Shown piece after piece: positions 30,583 to 38,630 of a DNA stretch of 64,000 nucleotides. The notes under the pieces are model-generated. The model ran no database searches and was not told the origin of the DNA. It saw only the letters and a program-made list of their open reading frames with translations. A program made the position numbers and the translations under genes. Position 1 is the stretch's first letter. Each line of letters starts with the position of its first letter. This stretch comes from Cycloclasticus sp. (GTDB taxonomy: Bacteria; Pseudomonadota; Gammaproteobacteria; Methylococcales; Cycloclasticaceae), in assembly GCA_040743155.1 (NCBI GenBank), contig JBFLJU010000001.1, forward strand, positions 2,477,144 through 2,541,143, given 5' to 3'.

Positions 30583-31671
30583 ATGAAACGTCGTGATGTA
30601 CTGAAATCGTTAGGTACGGGTGTATTAGCTGCCACAACGCTAGCGGTGGGTGGGGAAGCGTTTGCCGCTAAGCCAGAATTTAAATGGAAAATGGTCACTA
30701 CATGGCCAAAAAACTTTCCGGTACTTGGCACCAATGCAAATTACGTAGCAAAAACGATCGAGCAAATGAGCGGTGGGCGGATTCGTATCAAAGTATATGG
30801 CGCAAACGAATTAGTCCCGGCTTTTGAAGCATTCGACGCGGTGTCGCGCGGGACGGCACAAATGGGCCACGGTGCAGCGTATTATTGGAAAGGCAAAAGT
30901 GAGGCGACGCAGTTCTTCGCGGCGATTCCCTTTGGTATGACCGCACAAGAAGTGAATGGCTGGTTGTATCATGGCGGTGGCATGGCGCTATGGGACGAAC
31001 TCTACGACCGATTTAATTTGATACCCACCGCAATTGGGAATTCAGGCGTGCAAATGGCGGGTTGGTTTCGCAAAGATATTAATTCTGTCGATGACCTTAA
31101 AGGGTTAAAAATGCGCATTCCTGGCTTGGGTGGCGAGGTGCTAAAACGCGCCGGTGGCACCCCCGTTAGTTTGCCCGGGGGAGAAATATTCACCTCGCTG
31201 CAATCAGGCGCTATTGATGCAACCGAGTGGGTTGGCCCCTACAATGATTTGGCATTTGGTTTGTATAAGGCGGCTAAAAATTACTATTACCCAGGCTGGC
31301 ACGAACCCGGTTCTATTTTAGAAACATTTATCAATAAGGATGCTTTTGCTAGCTTGCCAGCAGACTTACAAGCGATTGTTAAACACGCCTGCAAGGCCGC
31401 TAATATGGACATGGTTTCTGAATTTACTGCGAAAAACAATCAAGCGCTTAATACCTTGGTGAGCAAACACGGCGTACTACTAAAACCATTGCCTGATGAT
31501 GTGTTGAAAAAGTTACACGCATTGTCCAATAAAGTTGTTCAAGAAATTGCAGAAAAAGAAGCGTTCTCAAGCAAAGTGTATGCATCGTATTCCAGCTACC
31601 AACAACAAGTTATGCCGTGGTCGGAAGTGTCTGAATACGCGTTTATGCGGGCGCGGGGGCTGTCAATTTAA
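30583..31671 (+). CDS. dctP: TRAP transporter substrate-binding protein, DctP family, Tat-exported
   Basis: Periplasmic solute receptor of 362 residues. A twin-arginine signal (KRRDVLKSLGTG and hydrophobic stretch ending AFA, about 1-28) implies export in folded form. The mature part begins FKWKMVTTWPKNFPVLG and has the carboxylate-binding MRIPGLGGEVLKRAGG with its arginine, typical of the TakP/2-oxo-acid-type DctP. No permease gene is adjacent; the only DctQM pair in the window is 16 kb away at 47793-49671. The AGGAG ribosome site is 10 bases upstream. Confidence 0.9.
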   Translation: MKRRDVLKSLGTGVLAATTLAVGGEAFAAKPEFKWKMVTTWPKNFPVLGTNANYVAKTIEQMSGGRIRIKVYGANELVPAFEAFDAVSRGTAQMGHGAAYYWKGKSEATQFFAAIPFGMTAQEVNGWLYHGGGMALWDELYDRFNLIPTAIGNSGVQMAGWFRKDINSVDDLKGLKMRIPGLGGEVLKRAGGTPVSLPGGEIFTSLQSGAIDATEWVGPYNDLAFGLYKAAKNYYYPGWHEPGSILETFINKDAFASLPADLQAIVKHACKAANMDMVSEFTAKNNQALNTLVSKHGVLLKPLPDDVLKKLHALSNKVVQEIAEKEAFSSKVYASYSSYQQQVMPWSEVSEYAFMRARGLSI

Positions 31672-31683
31672 GGTTTATAAAAA

Positions 31684-31706
31684 GGCGCGCAAGATCTTTG
31701 CGCGCC
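31684..31706. terminator. hairpin after dctP
   Basis: Perfect 9-bp arms GGCGCGCAA (31684-31692) and TTGCGCGCC (31698-31706) sit 13 bases after the dctP stop. The nearest T-run (31719-31724) is 13 bases further on, so this is a probable but unusual terminator for the convergent dctP and EAL genes. Confidence 0.55.
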
Positions 31707-31737
31707 GTCCTTGAGCGATTTTTTATGTCCAATTAAT

Positions 31738-32466
31738 TTAATTGGAATACGTGATAAACCTGTCTTTGAATAAAAAGCCTTGCACATAATCAACCCCTAA
31801 TGTGGAGGCGAACGCCAAGTCTTCTTTGTTTTCTATGCCCTCTAAAATCACTTCTTTATCTGAGAACCGAGCGTGCTCAATGAGTAACTCAACAAGTTTT
31901 ATGAATTGCTTATCATTTTTACGTTGAACCACGCATTTATCGAGTTTTATATAATCAACAAACTGAATAACCTCAAGTGAAAGCATCGATAGTGGAGCAA
32001 AAACATCATCAATAGCGCTTTTAATATTATTAGATAGCATCACTTTAATCATTTCTAGGCTCATTTTCGCATCGTTAATATGCGAGTTCTCGATAAGCTC
32101 AACCGTAATATCGTTTTTTAAATGGCTGTTAAATAATTGCAGAAATGGATTGTCATCGGTCGCAATGCCGCTGGCAAAATAGGAGTCTTGATCAAGGTTA
32201 ATAAAAATCCTTTCATTATTGGGAGCCGATGAAAGTTGAATGCATTTTTGTTGGTATTCAACTTGAAATAGGCTCAACGGGCTGTCATGTAGTGCCGCAT
32301 AAACGGTATCTGGCGCGATGGCTTGCTTTGATTCATCATAGAACCTTGATAAGGCCTCGTATGCATAAGTCTCATTATTTGATACGCCTATAATAGGTTG
32401 GTACTCGACCCCGTATCTTTGGCTGTCGATTAAATCAATTAATGTACTTGGGTGTATTTCCTTCAT
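31738..32466 (-). CDS. stand-alone EAL-domain protein
   Basis: A 242-residue protein made almost wholly of an EAL domain, which hydrolyses cyclic di-GMP when active. The signature YEALSRF near residue 33, the INLDQDS asparagine, VELIEN, YIKLDKCVVQ and LEGIENKEDL are present. The loop-6 segment that usually reads DDFGTG is AIDDVFAPLS here: the two aspartates are kept but the glycines are lost. It could be a weak hydrolase or a binding-only protein. It has no sensory domain and stands alone. Confidence 0.85.
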   Translation of the reverse strand: MKEIHPSTLIDLIDSQRYGVEYQPIIGVSNNETYAYEALSRFYDESKQAIAPDTVYAALHDSPLSLFQVEYQQKCIQLSSAPNNERIFINLDQDSYFASGIATDDNPFLQLFNSHLKNDITVELIENSHINDAKMSLEMIKVMLSNNIKSAIDDVFAPLSMLSLEVIQFVDYIKLDKCVVQRKNDKQFIKLVELLIEHARFSDKEVILEGIENKEDLAFASTLGVDYVQGFLFKDRFITYSN

Positions 32467-32606
32467 TTATATTTTATTTCCCTTTAGATGTGTTTGAAAA
32501 AACAATATCGAGATAAGCGGACTTTCCCAGCGGGAAAACTCCGGTTTTTACCTTTTGTTACGTTAATAATTGGCGTCGACTAAAACAGTAGGCTCATTGA
32601 TATGAA

Positions 32607-33131
32607 CTAAAAATCATATGAATGTAATTTTGTATAAATAGCACCTAATTTAGTCCGTTCTGACGAAAATAAGGAGAAACCTGTTACGTCAAAATGAGCA
32701 CTAAAGTCATGGTGATTATTGAGATAAGACCCAACGAGAGCTTTGTTAGTCTTTTTTATTCTTGCGACAGTTATATGAGGATTATACTGACGATTTTCCA
32801 ATGTCACCCCAACCTCTTGTAAATATTGACCGACTGATACATGTAGATTGAGAAGTCCTTCACACTTATGGACACCCGCCCATAAAATATGTGGGGCTCT
32901 AGTTTGATGAAAAGCACCAACACCCCTTATTTTTTGCGAATAAGGTTTAGCTTTAACGTTTAAAAGGCTGGCCTGTATCAAATCAGACTGAACATTATTC
33001 ACCATGCCAATATAGTGCAAAGTTATATGCAGAGTAGCCGGTTTATTGATACCAAGGTTTTTTGGACGAAGGTCTAATATAGACGCTTGGATGGACTCTG
33101 GGATTTCAAGCGCTGTAAATAAAATAGGCAT
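32607..33131 (-). CDS. thpR: RNA 2',3'-cyclic phosphodiesterase (2'-5' RNA ligase family)
   Basis: A 174-residue 2H phosphoesterase. The two HxT motifs that define the family are visible as LHITLHYIG near residue 33 and NPHITVARI near 122. It opens 2',3'-cyclic phosphates at RNA ends, or joins 2'-5' in vitro. It is 30 bases downstream of the AlkB-like gene on the same strand. Length and motif spacing are standard. Confidence 0.92.
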   Translation of the reverse strand: MPILFTALEIPESIQASILDLRPKNLGINKPATLHITLHYIGMVNNVQSDLIQASLLNVKAKPYSQKIRGVGAFHQTRAPHILWAGVHKCEGLLNLHVSVGQYLQEVGVTLENRQYNPHITVARIKKTNKALVGSYLNNHHDFSAHFDVTGFSLFSSERTKLGAIYTKLHSYDF

Positions 33132-33161
33132 TTACTTTAAAGCCCCTTTGGCAAAGCCGTT

Positions 33162-33770
33162 TCAATTATCAACAATAGTTCTAAAGGTTAAATTGACTCT
33201 TGGTTCAGCAACTTTTTTTGTTGTGGGCAAGCAATGCGCCCAATTGCTTTGAGTTTCGTTTTTCATTACAAGCAAACTGGCTTGCTGTAAAACAACCGAC
33301 ACTTTTTCCTTGGTTTTTTTATGTTTTAAAACGAATTTCCGCTCAGCACCAAAACTCAGAGAGGCAATCGCCCCGTTCTTTTTTAGCTCCTTTTCAGCGT
33401 CGCTATGCCAGCCCATACCTTCGTTACCATCTTGATACAAATTTAACAAACAGGCGTTAAAGGTATCGCCGGTCGTCTCTTCAACCAAGGCTTTTAATGC
33501 TAATAATTCCTTGCTCCAAGGTAATGCGCTTTTGGTGGTGTTTGAATACGTATACTCAACAGGGTTGTCGGCATACCAAGCAACTTTCCGCTTAGTGACA
33601 ATACGTTTTCCAAAGATAACGACTTCATCGTTTTTCCAAGCAATATCGTTTAACAAGTAGGTTAAATAGTTATCTGCCTTGGAGTGGGGTAACAGTGTGC
33701 CGTAATAATGAACCATGCCGCCGTTAGCTAGCAGGGTTATTGGTTCTTCCAATTGACTAAATAAATCCAT
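33162..33770 (-). CDS. AlkB-like 2-oxoglutarate/Fe(II) dioxygenase
   Basis: A 202-residue dioxygenase of the AlkB family, which oxidatively removes alkyl groups from nucleic acids. Iron ligands are in MGWHSDAE (His-x-Asp) and NWAHCLPTT (second His); RVNLTFRTI gives the arginines that hold 2-oxoglutarate. The spacing is that of bacterial AlkB2/ALKBH2-like enzymes and not of E. coli AlkB. It precedes thpR on the same strand. No Ada gene is nearby. Confidence 0.92.
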   Translation of the reverse strand: MDLFSQLEEPITLLANGGMVHYYGTLLPHSKADNYLTYLLNDIAWKNDEVVIFGKRIVTKRKVAWYADNPVEYTYSNTTKSALPWSKELLALKALVEETTGDTFNACLLNLYQDGNEGMGWHSDAEKELKKNGAIASLSFGAERKFVLKHKKTKEKVSVVLQQASLLVMKNETQSNWAHCLPTTKKVAEPRVNLTFRTIVDN

Positions 33771-34071
33771 TAAAGGTTCTTTTTAGATGCTTTCCAACCA
33801 ATAATGGCTGATTTTCTAGTTTTGCTGCACATGACCAGAGCATTCCCCTTTCTTGGCAGCTATAAGAAACATAAGTTCGCATTATATGTTGGTTGAGTCA
33901 TGCAATGAACATAGCACAAGCATTCAATTTGAACGACCACTTATGGCCAAAACGGATATTCAGCAAAGACTGAAAAAGCCACTAGTAGAGTTGCCACCAC
34001 GGGCTAGGTTAAACACTGTGTTTGGGTCGGTACTCAAGTGATCTCGGCGTGCAAAATATAAAGTCAGTCTC
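33771..34071. other. 301-base region without a convincing gene
   Basis: Between the AlkB-like start and the protease stop. One short plus-strand frame (33853-34041) has no ribosome site, relatives or compositional support. A 12-base word GTCAGTCTCTTA near 34063 recurs near 40461, at the other end of an accessory stretch; this may be chance. Confidence 0.5.
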
Positions 34072-36606
34072 TTACTTACAGTCTGAATCTGCGCTATCGG
34101 TATCACCGTCATTATCGTTGTCTATCCCATCGTTGCACTTCTTCTTGCCTTTTTCTGCCTCTACGGTCCCACCGGGATCGCTAGGGTCACTTCCCCCGCC
34201 GGCGGTTCCTGAGGTTTCCCCCCGATTCTTAATGCGGAATGTTGTGCTTACGGTTCCGGTACCGCTGTTATTATCGGTTACCTCAAGCGTTACCGTATAG
34301 TTTCCCTGACTTGGGTATGTATGCGTCGGGCTCGATCCAGATGAGGTGCCTGTTGTATCCCCAAAGTCCCAGCCCCATGTCGCTATACTATCTCCAGCGT
34401 CAGGATCTGAACTGAGGTCGCTAAAGACGCACTCCTTTCCGTCACAAGAATAACTAAATGAGGCGATGGGATCTGCATTGGATGCCGCAATACTCACCGT
34501 TACATCCTGAGTGATGGCTCCCATGTCTCCGTCATTGTCTGTCACTGTGAGTGTGACCGAATAGGTCCCTGAAGTGGCATAGGAGTGAGATGGATTCTGC
34601 GCGTTCGAAGAGGCCCCATCACCAAAATCCCAATCCCATTCGCTAACAGAACCATCTGAGTCGGTGCTGGTATCAGAGAAATCGACACTCAGCTCTGTTA
34701 CCGATAGCACAATAAATCCGGCGGTTGGTGCAGCGTTACCGCTGGCGGACAGGACAGCAACAGCGGCATCTGCTTGAATTAATCCGTAGCCTGATTCATA
34801 GTCAAATCCAGAGGAGCCCATATCAATCGCCGTTGATCGCAACGCCGTGTAGATATCAGTTGGTGAGGCGGCGGGTATGGAGTCGAGCATCAAAGCAGCA
34901 ACCCCCGCAGCATGTGGAGCAGCGGCAGAGGTGCCTGAAAAGTCCGGTTGGCCATTTTCATCTCGGTCACTGTTCGGATAGAAGAAGGTCGTATTAACAC
35001 CGTCTGGCGCGACAATCCCTGGTTTCACGCGTATGTCTGGCGTAGGCAAGAAGTTGCCATTCCCGTCGAGCAGAATTGGCACGCCGCCAGCCGATGAAAA
35101 GCTTTCAATGAGCGGCGGAGTGACGCCAAACTCTGGCGTGTCCTTGTAATAGGCCGCACCTACCGCTTCAGCCCCAGCCGCATTGGCATGGCCATAAATC
35201 GTTCCACTATCGGTGGGGTACTCGAGCGTTGCATTGCCGAAAACAACATGTTTCATCAGGCCCACTGCTGGGCCATCCCAATGCGCGATGATGAGTTGGA
35301 CATAAGGTTGTATAGGATATAAAAGCCCGTCATTACAAAATTGAATGGCTTCAACCGGTTCACCTATAGGGATGTTTTCGTGTGCATCGTAGGTAATAAT
35401 TTCGGTGCTAGCGGCATTAACCAGCCAGACATCAAGATCGTTCTGTGTACCGGTACCCAGTGCTGCAGAACCAAAGGGTGAATCCCATTGCAGAACCAGA
35501 ATGAAGCACTGTCCCGCTGGGATGTCGATGCGTTGTTGCGTATCCGTGCTTCCAGGGGATGGGTCAAAATCATGCATTTCTCCTGCCCAAAAATCCATGC
35601 CGAGAATATTAATGTAGAGGATCTCTCCGCTTCCGTCATAGTCATGCTGATAGCTATCACGAGCCATATTGCCTGCCGCAGAAAAATAAACGACGCCGTC
35701 AGCAGCAACGTTATCCACGGCCTTGGCGATAGCACCGTCTTGGAACATGGGCTCGCCCAGATAAAATACGTCATCGACGATGACATCAGCGCCGGCATCC
35801 GCAAGATCTTCTATGCCGCTGGCAAAAGTCGCAATGCCGCCAAAGGCCGTATGGAAGGCGAGATCTGCGCCGGGGGCGACATCATGGATGATTTGCATCA
35901 TGGCGCGGCCTTCATCGGTGCACGGCTGCGATTCAATTCCATTAGTACACTCTGCGCTGTCATCAAGGATTATGCTTCCTGTAGGTAGGTCGCCACTAGC
36001 TATATCGTCGGTGGCCGTAATCCCCGATGTCTGCTGGTCATAGCTATCGGATAGAACGCCTACCAGAATGCCGGTGCCATCAATACCGCCGGATCGTGCG
36101 ATATCAGAACGCTGGGCAATATCTCCTTCGCTGGTCACATCACCCGTATTGCTCATTGGAATGGAAGCAGATATAAATTGCAGGCTCTTCAATGCGGCTG
36201 CTTTGTCGGTAACTGCTAGTGGTAGGCGACCTGAAACAATACGCCCATAGCGAGCCCCTTTTTGCAGGCCCAGCCTGTTTAGGTCCCTTAAGAGGAGGTC
36301 GCCATCACTGGCTGCAACGGCATCGATGAGGATTTTTCCGCGTCTAATTTGGAGGAACGGATTGTTGGATTTAAATAACGTTACGTTTGCGCTCTTTTTG
36401 TGGGCGCTGTATTCTGAGTGAGCCCTTAAAAGCATCGGGCCCGCTTTTGCCATTGGCCCGCCCTTATTCAATCCGATTTGGCCTGGGTGCTGGTCAGGTA
36501 GCGATAGCGTAAGACCGCTTGTTGTCTGAGACGCGAGCGCTAGAACCACCAAAAAAAGTATTTGGGTGCAAGCCCAGCTAAAACTAGTCTGCCTTGATTG
36601 CTTCAT
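34072..36606 (-). CDS. secreted S8/S53-like serine peptidase with two PKD domains
   Basis: A large exported protein; I prefer the ATG at 36606 (844 residues) because it gives a signal peptide (MKQSRQTSFSWACTQILFLV onward) and removes 12 odd residues. The peptidase domain (about 160-590) has VGVLSDSYD, a DEGRAMMQIIHDVAPGADL segment with Glu in place of the subtilisin His, ADVIVDDV, and the Ser motif GTSAAAPHAAGVAALML. This matches the S53-like (sedolisin-type Ser-Glu-Asp) branch of the S8 family. Two PKD domains follow (WDFGDGASS and WDFGDTTGTS). The end, KCNDGIDNDNDGDTDSADSD, resembles a calcium-binding tail. Base composition is GC-richer than the neighbours. Confidence 0.86.
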   Translation of the reverse strand: MKQSRQTSFSWACTQILFLVVLALASQTTSGLTLSLPDQHPGQIGLNKGGPMAKAGPMLLRAHSEYSAHKKSANVTLFKSNNPFLQIRRGKILIDAVAASDGDLLLRDLNRLGLQKGARYGRIVSGRLPLAVTDKAAALKSLQFISASIPMSNTGDVTSEGDIAQRSDIARSGGIDGTGILVGVLSDSYDQQTSGITATDDIASGDLPTGSIILDDSAECTNGIESQPCTDEGRAMMQIIHDVAPGADLAFHTAFGGIATFASGIEDLADAGADVIVDDVFYLGEPMFQDGAIAKAVDNVAADGVVYFSAAGNMARDSYQHDYDGSGEILYINILGMDFWAGEMHDFDPSPGSTDTQQRIDIPAGQCFILVLQWDSPFGSAALGTGTQNDLDVWLVNAASTEIITYDAHENIPIGEPVEAIQFCNDGLLYPIQPYVQLIIAHWDGPAVGLMKHVVFGNATLEYPTDSGTIYGHANAAGAEAVGAAYYKDTPEFGVTPPLIESFSSAGGVPILLDGNGNFLPTPDIRVKPGIVAPDGVNTTFFYPNSDRDENGQPDFSGTSAAAPHAAGVAALMLDSIPAASPTDIYTALRSTAIDMGSSGFDYESGYGLIQADAAVAVLSASGNAAPTAGFIVLSVTELSVDFSDTSTDSDGSVSEWDWDFGDGASSNAQNPSHSYATSGTYSVTLTVTDNDGDMGAITQDVTVSIAASNADPIASFSYSCDGKECVFSDLSSDPDAGDSIATWGWDFGDTTGTSSGSSPTHTYPSQGNYTVTLEVTDNNSGTGTVSTTFRIKNRGETSGTAGGGSDPSDPGGTVEAEKGKKKCNDGIDNDNDGDTDSADSDCK

Positions 36607-36695
36607 TTCTGTGCCCCAGCTGTGGTTACCGCCGTTAAACACCGACGCTTAACCCGTGCAAGAATACCGCTAACTAATGAAACTTAGTCCTAGAA

Positions 36696-36836
36696 ACCTA
36701 ACATAAAAGCATAGTTAGTACAAGAGTGGTTAGAGAGGGTGTCGGAGGGCTCGCGGTTCTAAGCTGTTAGCATTTCTGAACAGCGGAAAATGACTCCAGT
36801 GAGGAGTAGCGAGCTAACTGGGAGTTTTTGTTAGGT
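36696..36836 (-). repeat. attC-like site 1 (left edge of the cassette array)
   Basis: Perfectly complementary 7-bp core boxes ACCTAAC (36696-36702) and GTTAGGT (36830-36836) bound 141 bases with nested arms AGTTAG/CTAACT and GCTCGC/GCGAGC and an inner hairpin ACTCC/GGAGT. The right box lies inside the last codons of the VOC gene, as is common in gene cassettes. The length is like that of Vibrio repeats. Confidence 0.6.
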
Positions 36837-37191
36837 CAATTTTATCTGACCAGACAGCAAACTCATTACCACTTGGCTCTGTAAAGTGAAATCGACGGCC
36901 GCCTGGAAATGGAAAAATTGGTTTTATAATATGACCATCAGCACGTGTTATCTTCTCAAGAGTTAGTTCAAGGTTGTTGCTATAAAACACAATTAGCGCA
37001 GCACCATTATTTGTCGAAGATGATAGCTCAGACTTAAAGAAGCCACCATCAATGCCTTGGTTTGAAAAGGCTGTATATTCTGCTCCAAAATCTTGAAATG
37101 ACCATCCAAAGACTTGGGTAAAGAACTCTTTTGTAGCTTGTAAGTTTTTTGCCGGGAATTCAACGTAACTTATTTTTTCATGTTTATTCAT
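36814..37191 (-). CDS. VOC-family (glyoxalase-like) protein, cassette-borne
   Basis: A 125-residue vicinal-oxygen-chelate protein: KISYVEFPAKNLQATKEFFT opens the first half, VFGWSFQDFG follows, and the second half has FPGGRRFHFTEPSGNEFAVW with its metal-binding glutamate. Enzymes of this size act on small molecules or bind antibiotics; no function can be assigned. The last seven codons run into an attC core box, marking it as cargo of the array. It reads in the array direction (minus strand). Confidence 0.85.
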   Translation of the reverse strand: MNKHEKISYVEFPAKNLQATKEFFTQVFGWSFQDFGAEYTAFSNQGIDGGFFKSELSSSTNNGAALIVFYSNNLELTLEKITRADGHIIKPIFPFPGGRRFHFTEPSGNEFAVWSDKIDLTKTPS

Positions 37192-37235
37192 ATTGTTTTC
37201 CGTTAGGTGAGTAGTGCCTACATGAGGCGGGCGGC

Positions 37236-37269
37236 CACTAACGCATCCTGCTTGAGCTTTTTATTAGGT
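37236..37269 (-). repeat. truncated attC-like junction between VOC and SRPBCC cassettes
   Basis: Core-like boxes CACTAAC (37236-37242) and ATTAGGT (37263-37269) enclose only 34 bases, with the signature AAAAAGCTCAAGC read on the minus strand just after the SRPBCC stop. It is too short to be a working site. A further GTTAGGT box (37202-37208) lies nearby. Probably a deletion remnant. Confidence 0.4.
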
Positions 37270-37271
37270 AA

Positions 37272-37658
37272 TTATTTCTCTAAATAGGTTTTCATCGGTT
37301 CCCAATACCACTGGTACCAACCCCGAGCGAGGTCTTCTTTGTGTTCTTCCGGAAAGCCCGTATGGTCAAAAACAAGCATAGATTCTGATTTATTTATTTC
37401 TACTAAATCAAACCTAACAATGGAATAAACGCCTTCTTCCCAGTCGGCTACTTTCCACGCCTGCACTAATCTTTTATTTGGAACGACCTCAATAGTCATT
37501 CCCGTAATCATGCCGCCAAAGCAGGAAAACTGACCTCCAGCGTTAGCATCTATTTCTGTAGGCGCGCCTGTTAGCTCTGCAAAATCGTTGACTTTAGTAA
37601 GCGCATCGAAAATACGCTTTGCGCTACATTTAAAATTTACTTCCTGATGTATCGGCAT
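37272..37658 (-). CDS. SRPBCC / AHSA1-type START-like protein, cassette-borne
   Basis: A 128-residue helix-grip protein of the SRPBCC superfamily, nearest to AHSA1 (activator of Hsp90 ATPase) homologues of bacteria. It starts IHQEVNFKCSAKRIFDALTK, holds AGGQFSCFGGMITG, and ends with WYQWYWEPMKTYLEK, all typical. No ligand can be named. Its start follows the attC-4 core after one base or so, and its stop is three bases from the truncated junction, typical of compact cassettes. Confidence 0.85.
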   Translation of the reverse strand: MPIHQEVNFKCSAKRIFDALTKVNDFAELTGAPTEIDANAGGQFSCFGGMITGMTIEVVPNKRLVQAWKVADWEEGVYSIVRFDLVEINKSESMLVFDHTGFPEEHKEDLARGWYQWYWEPMKTYLEK

Positions 37659-37659
37659 A

Positions 37660-37765
37660 CCATAACGCCTCGTTGCATTTTAATGCGGGCCATTTTCTCA
37701 ATTTGCGCCCTTGCCCTACGCCAAACTCAAGCATTGATGAAGCCATGCGCATGTTTTTGTTAAGT
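37660..37765 (-). repeat. attC-like site between SRPBCC and ferritin-like genes
   Basis: Boxes CCATAAC (37660-37666) and GTTAAGT (37759-37765) bound 106 bases. Read on the minus strand the site begins ACTTAACAAAAAC, the same box-plus-A-run signature as the other sites. Inner arms AATGC and GCATT pair with a small bulge. The start codon of the SRPBCC gene nearly touches the left box. Confidence 0.55.
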
Positions 37766-37864
37766 GCTTTTATTCTGCCAGTTTAGATAGCGATTGAACC
37801 GTCTAAATTTCTATCTAGCGCGGGATGACACCCTACTTATTGCTACTCATGAATAAGCAGCCAG

Positions 37865-38335
37865 CTAAGGTTTGAACGCCTTAACATCGCCGGGCTGCCT
37901 TAACATTTTGTTTACTTCGTCAAGGTGCAGCTCTTCTGCGACGATCATTTCTCTAGCATATTCTTCCAAAAGCACCGACTCACGGCCATCTGTGAGTTTC
38001 AATAATTGATAATAGGCTTCCAGTGCAGTCTTTTCATGCTCTAAACTTTCCCGAAGAATGCCGCCAATATCATGCTGTTGAGTTTCAAGTAACTTGCCAA
38101 TGCCGAGAGATGGGTGACCACCCAATAGGGTCACTAATTCCCCGGCCTTATGCGCATGGGTTAGCCCTTCTTCGGCGTTACCTTTCATCCAATTAACGAT
38201 AGGAATCCTGCCATAGCCATAGACCATTAGGGAGTAATGTGTATAGCGTACAACGCCGGCCAATTCGATTTCCATTATCTTATTTAAGATATCAATGGCT
38301 TTTTGTGTGTCTGTATCATTCATTTTTCTATCCAT
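37865..38335 (-). CDS. bacterioferritin/ferritin-like di-iron protein
   Basis: A 156-residue four-helix protein of the ferritin-like superfamily. Candidate di-iron ligands are the Glu in EIELAGVVRYTHY, Glu and His in AEEGLTHAHKAGEL, Glu in LEHEKTALEAYY and EELHLDEV. All four helices are complete. No haem-binding Met is obvious. It may store iron or protect against peroxide. The attC-like site lies 100 bases beyond its stop, so it is probably cassette cargo. An unusual 235-base leader precedes it. Confidence 0.85.
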   Translation of the reverse strand: MDRKMNDTDTQKAIDILNKIMEIELAGVVRYTHYSLMVYGYGRIPIVNWMKGNAEEGLTHAHKAGELVTLLGGHPSLGIGKLLETQQHDIGGILRESLEHEKTALEAYYQLLKLTDGRESVLLEEYAREMIVAEELHLDEVNKMLRQPGDVKAFKP

Positions 38336-38630
38336 CCTATGTTTTAAACATTATTTTTTCTTGTACGAGGGCAATGTTTATATTGACCTGAACAACCATT
38401 TTTCTTTACAGCACCAAGCGATCATCTTTTTGATGTCGTGTAATGAAATGAACAACGTTCTTAGGTAGATTTCTTAACTCTTATACTTTGCTTTCCACTT
38501 TTCTATCTAAAGACTTTAGAGTATAGAATGTGAATTATTCGGATTGCAAGGGAACTTGATAAAAATTCCCCCCAAGGTTTTATATAAGAGACGTGCATTT
38601 TTTACGCACAACTTGTTGTTAACGAAGATT
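38336..38630. other. 295-base gap between ferritin-like gene and ydjM-like gene
   Basis: AT-rich, with no gene supported. Its right end (38571-38624) resembles a degenerate attC site. The left part is long for a cassette leader and probably holds the promoter of the ferritin-like gene. Confidence 0.5.
38571..38624 (-). repeat. degenerate attC-like site
   Basis: The stretch GTTTTATATAAGAGACGTGC (38577-38596), an inner GTGC/GCAC stem, and a right arm ACTTGTTGTTAACG copy the layout of the site at 44186-44248. The left core box (CCCAAGG) is degraded. It is 6 bases past the stop of the ydjM-like gene. Confidence 0.4.

Noticed and set aside
33853-34041. Short plus-strand frame of 62 codons between the AlkB-like and protease genes
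   Set aside because: No ribosome site, no recognisable relatives, no signal or domain features.
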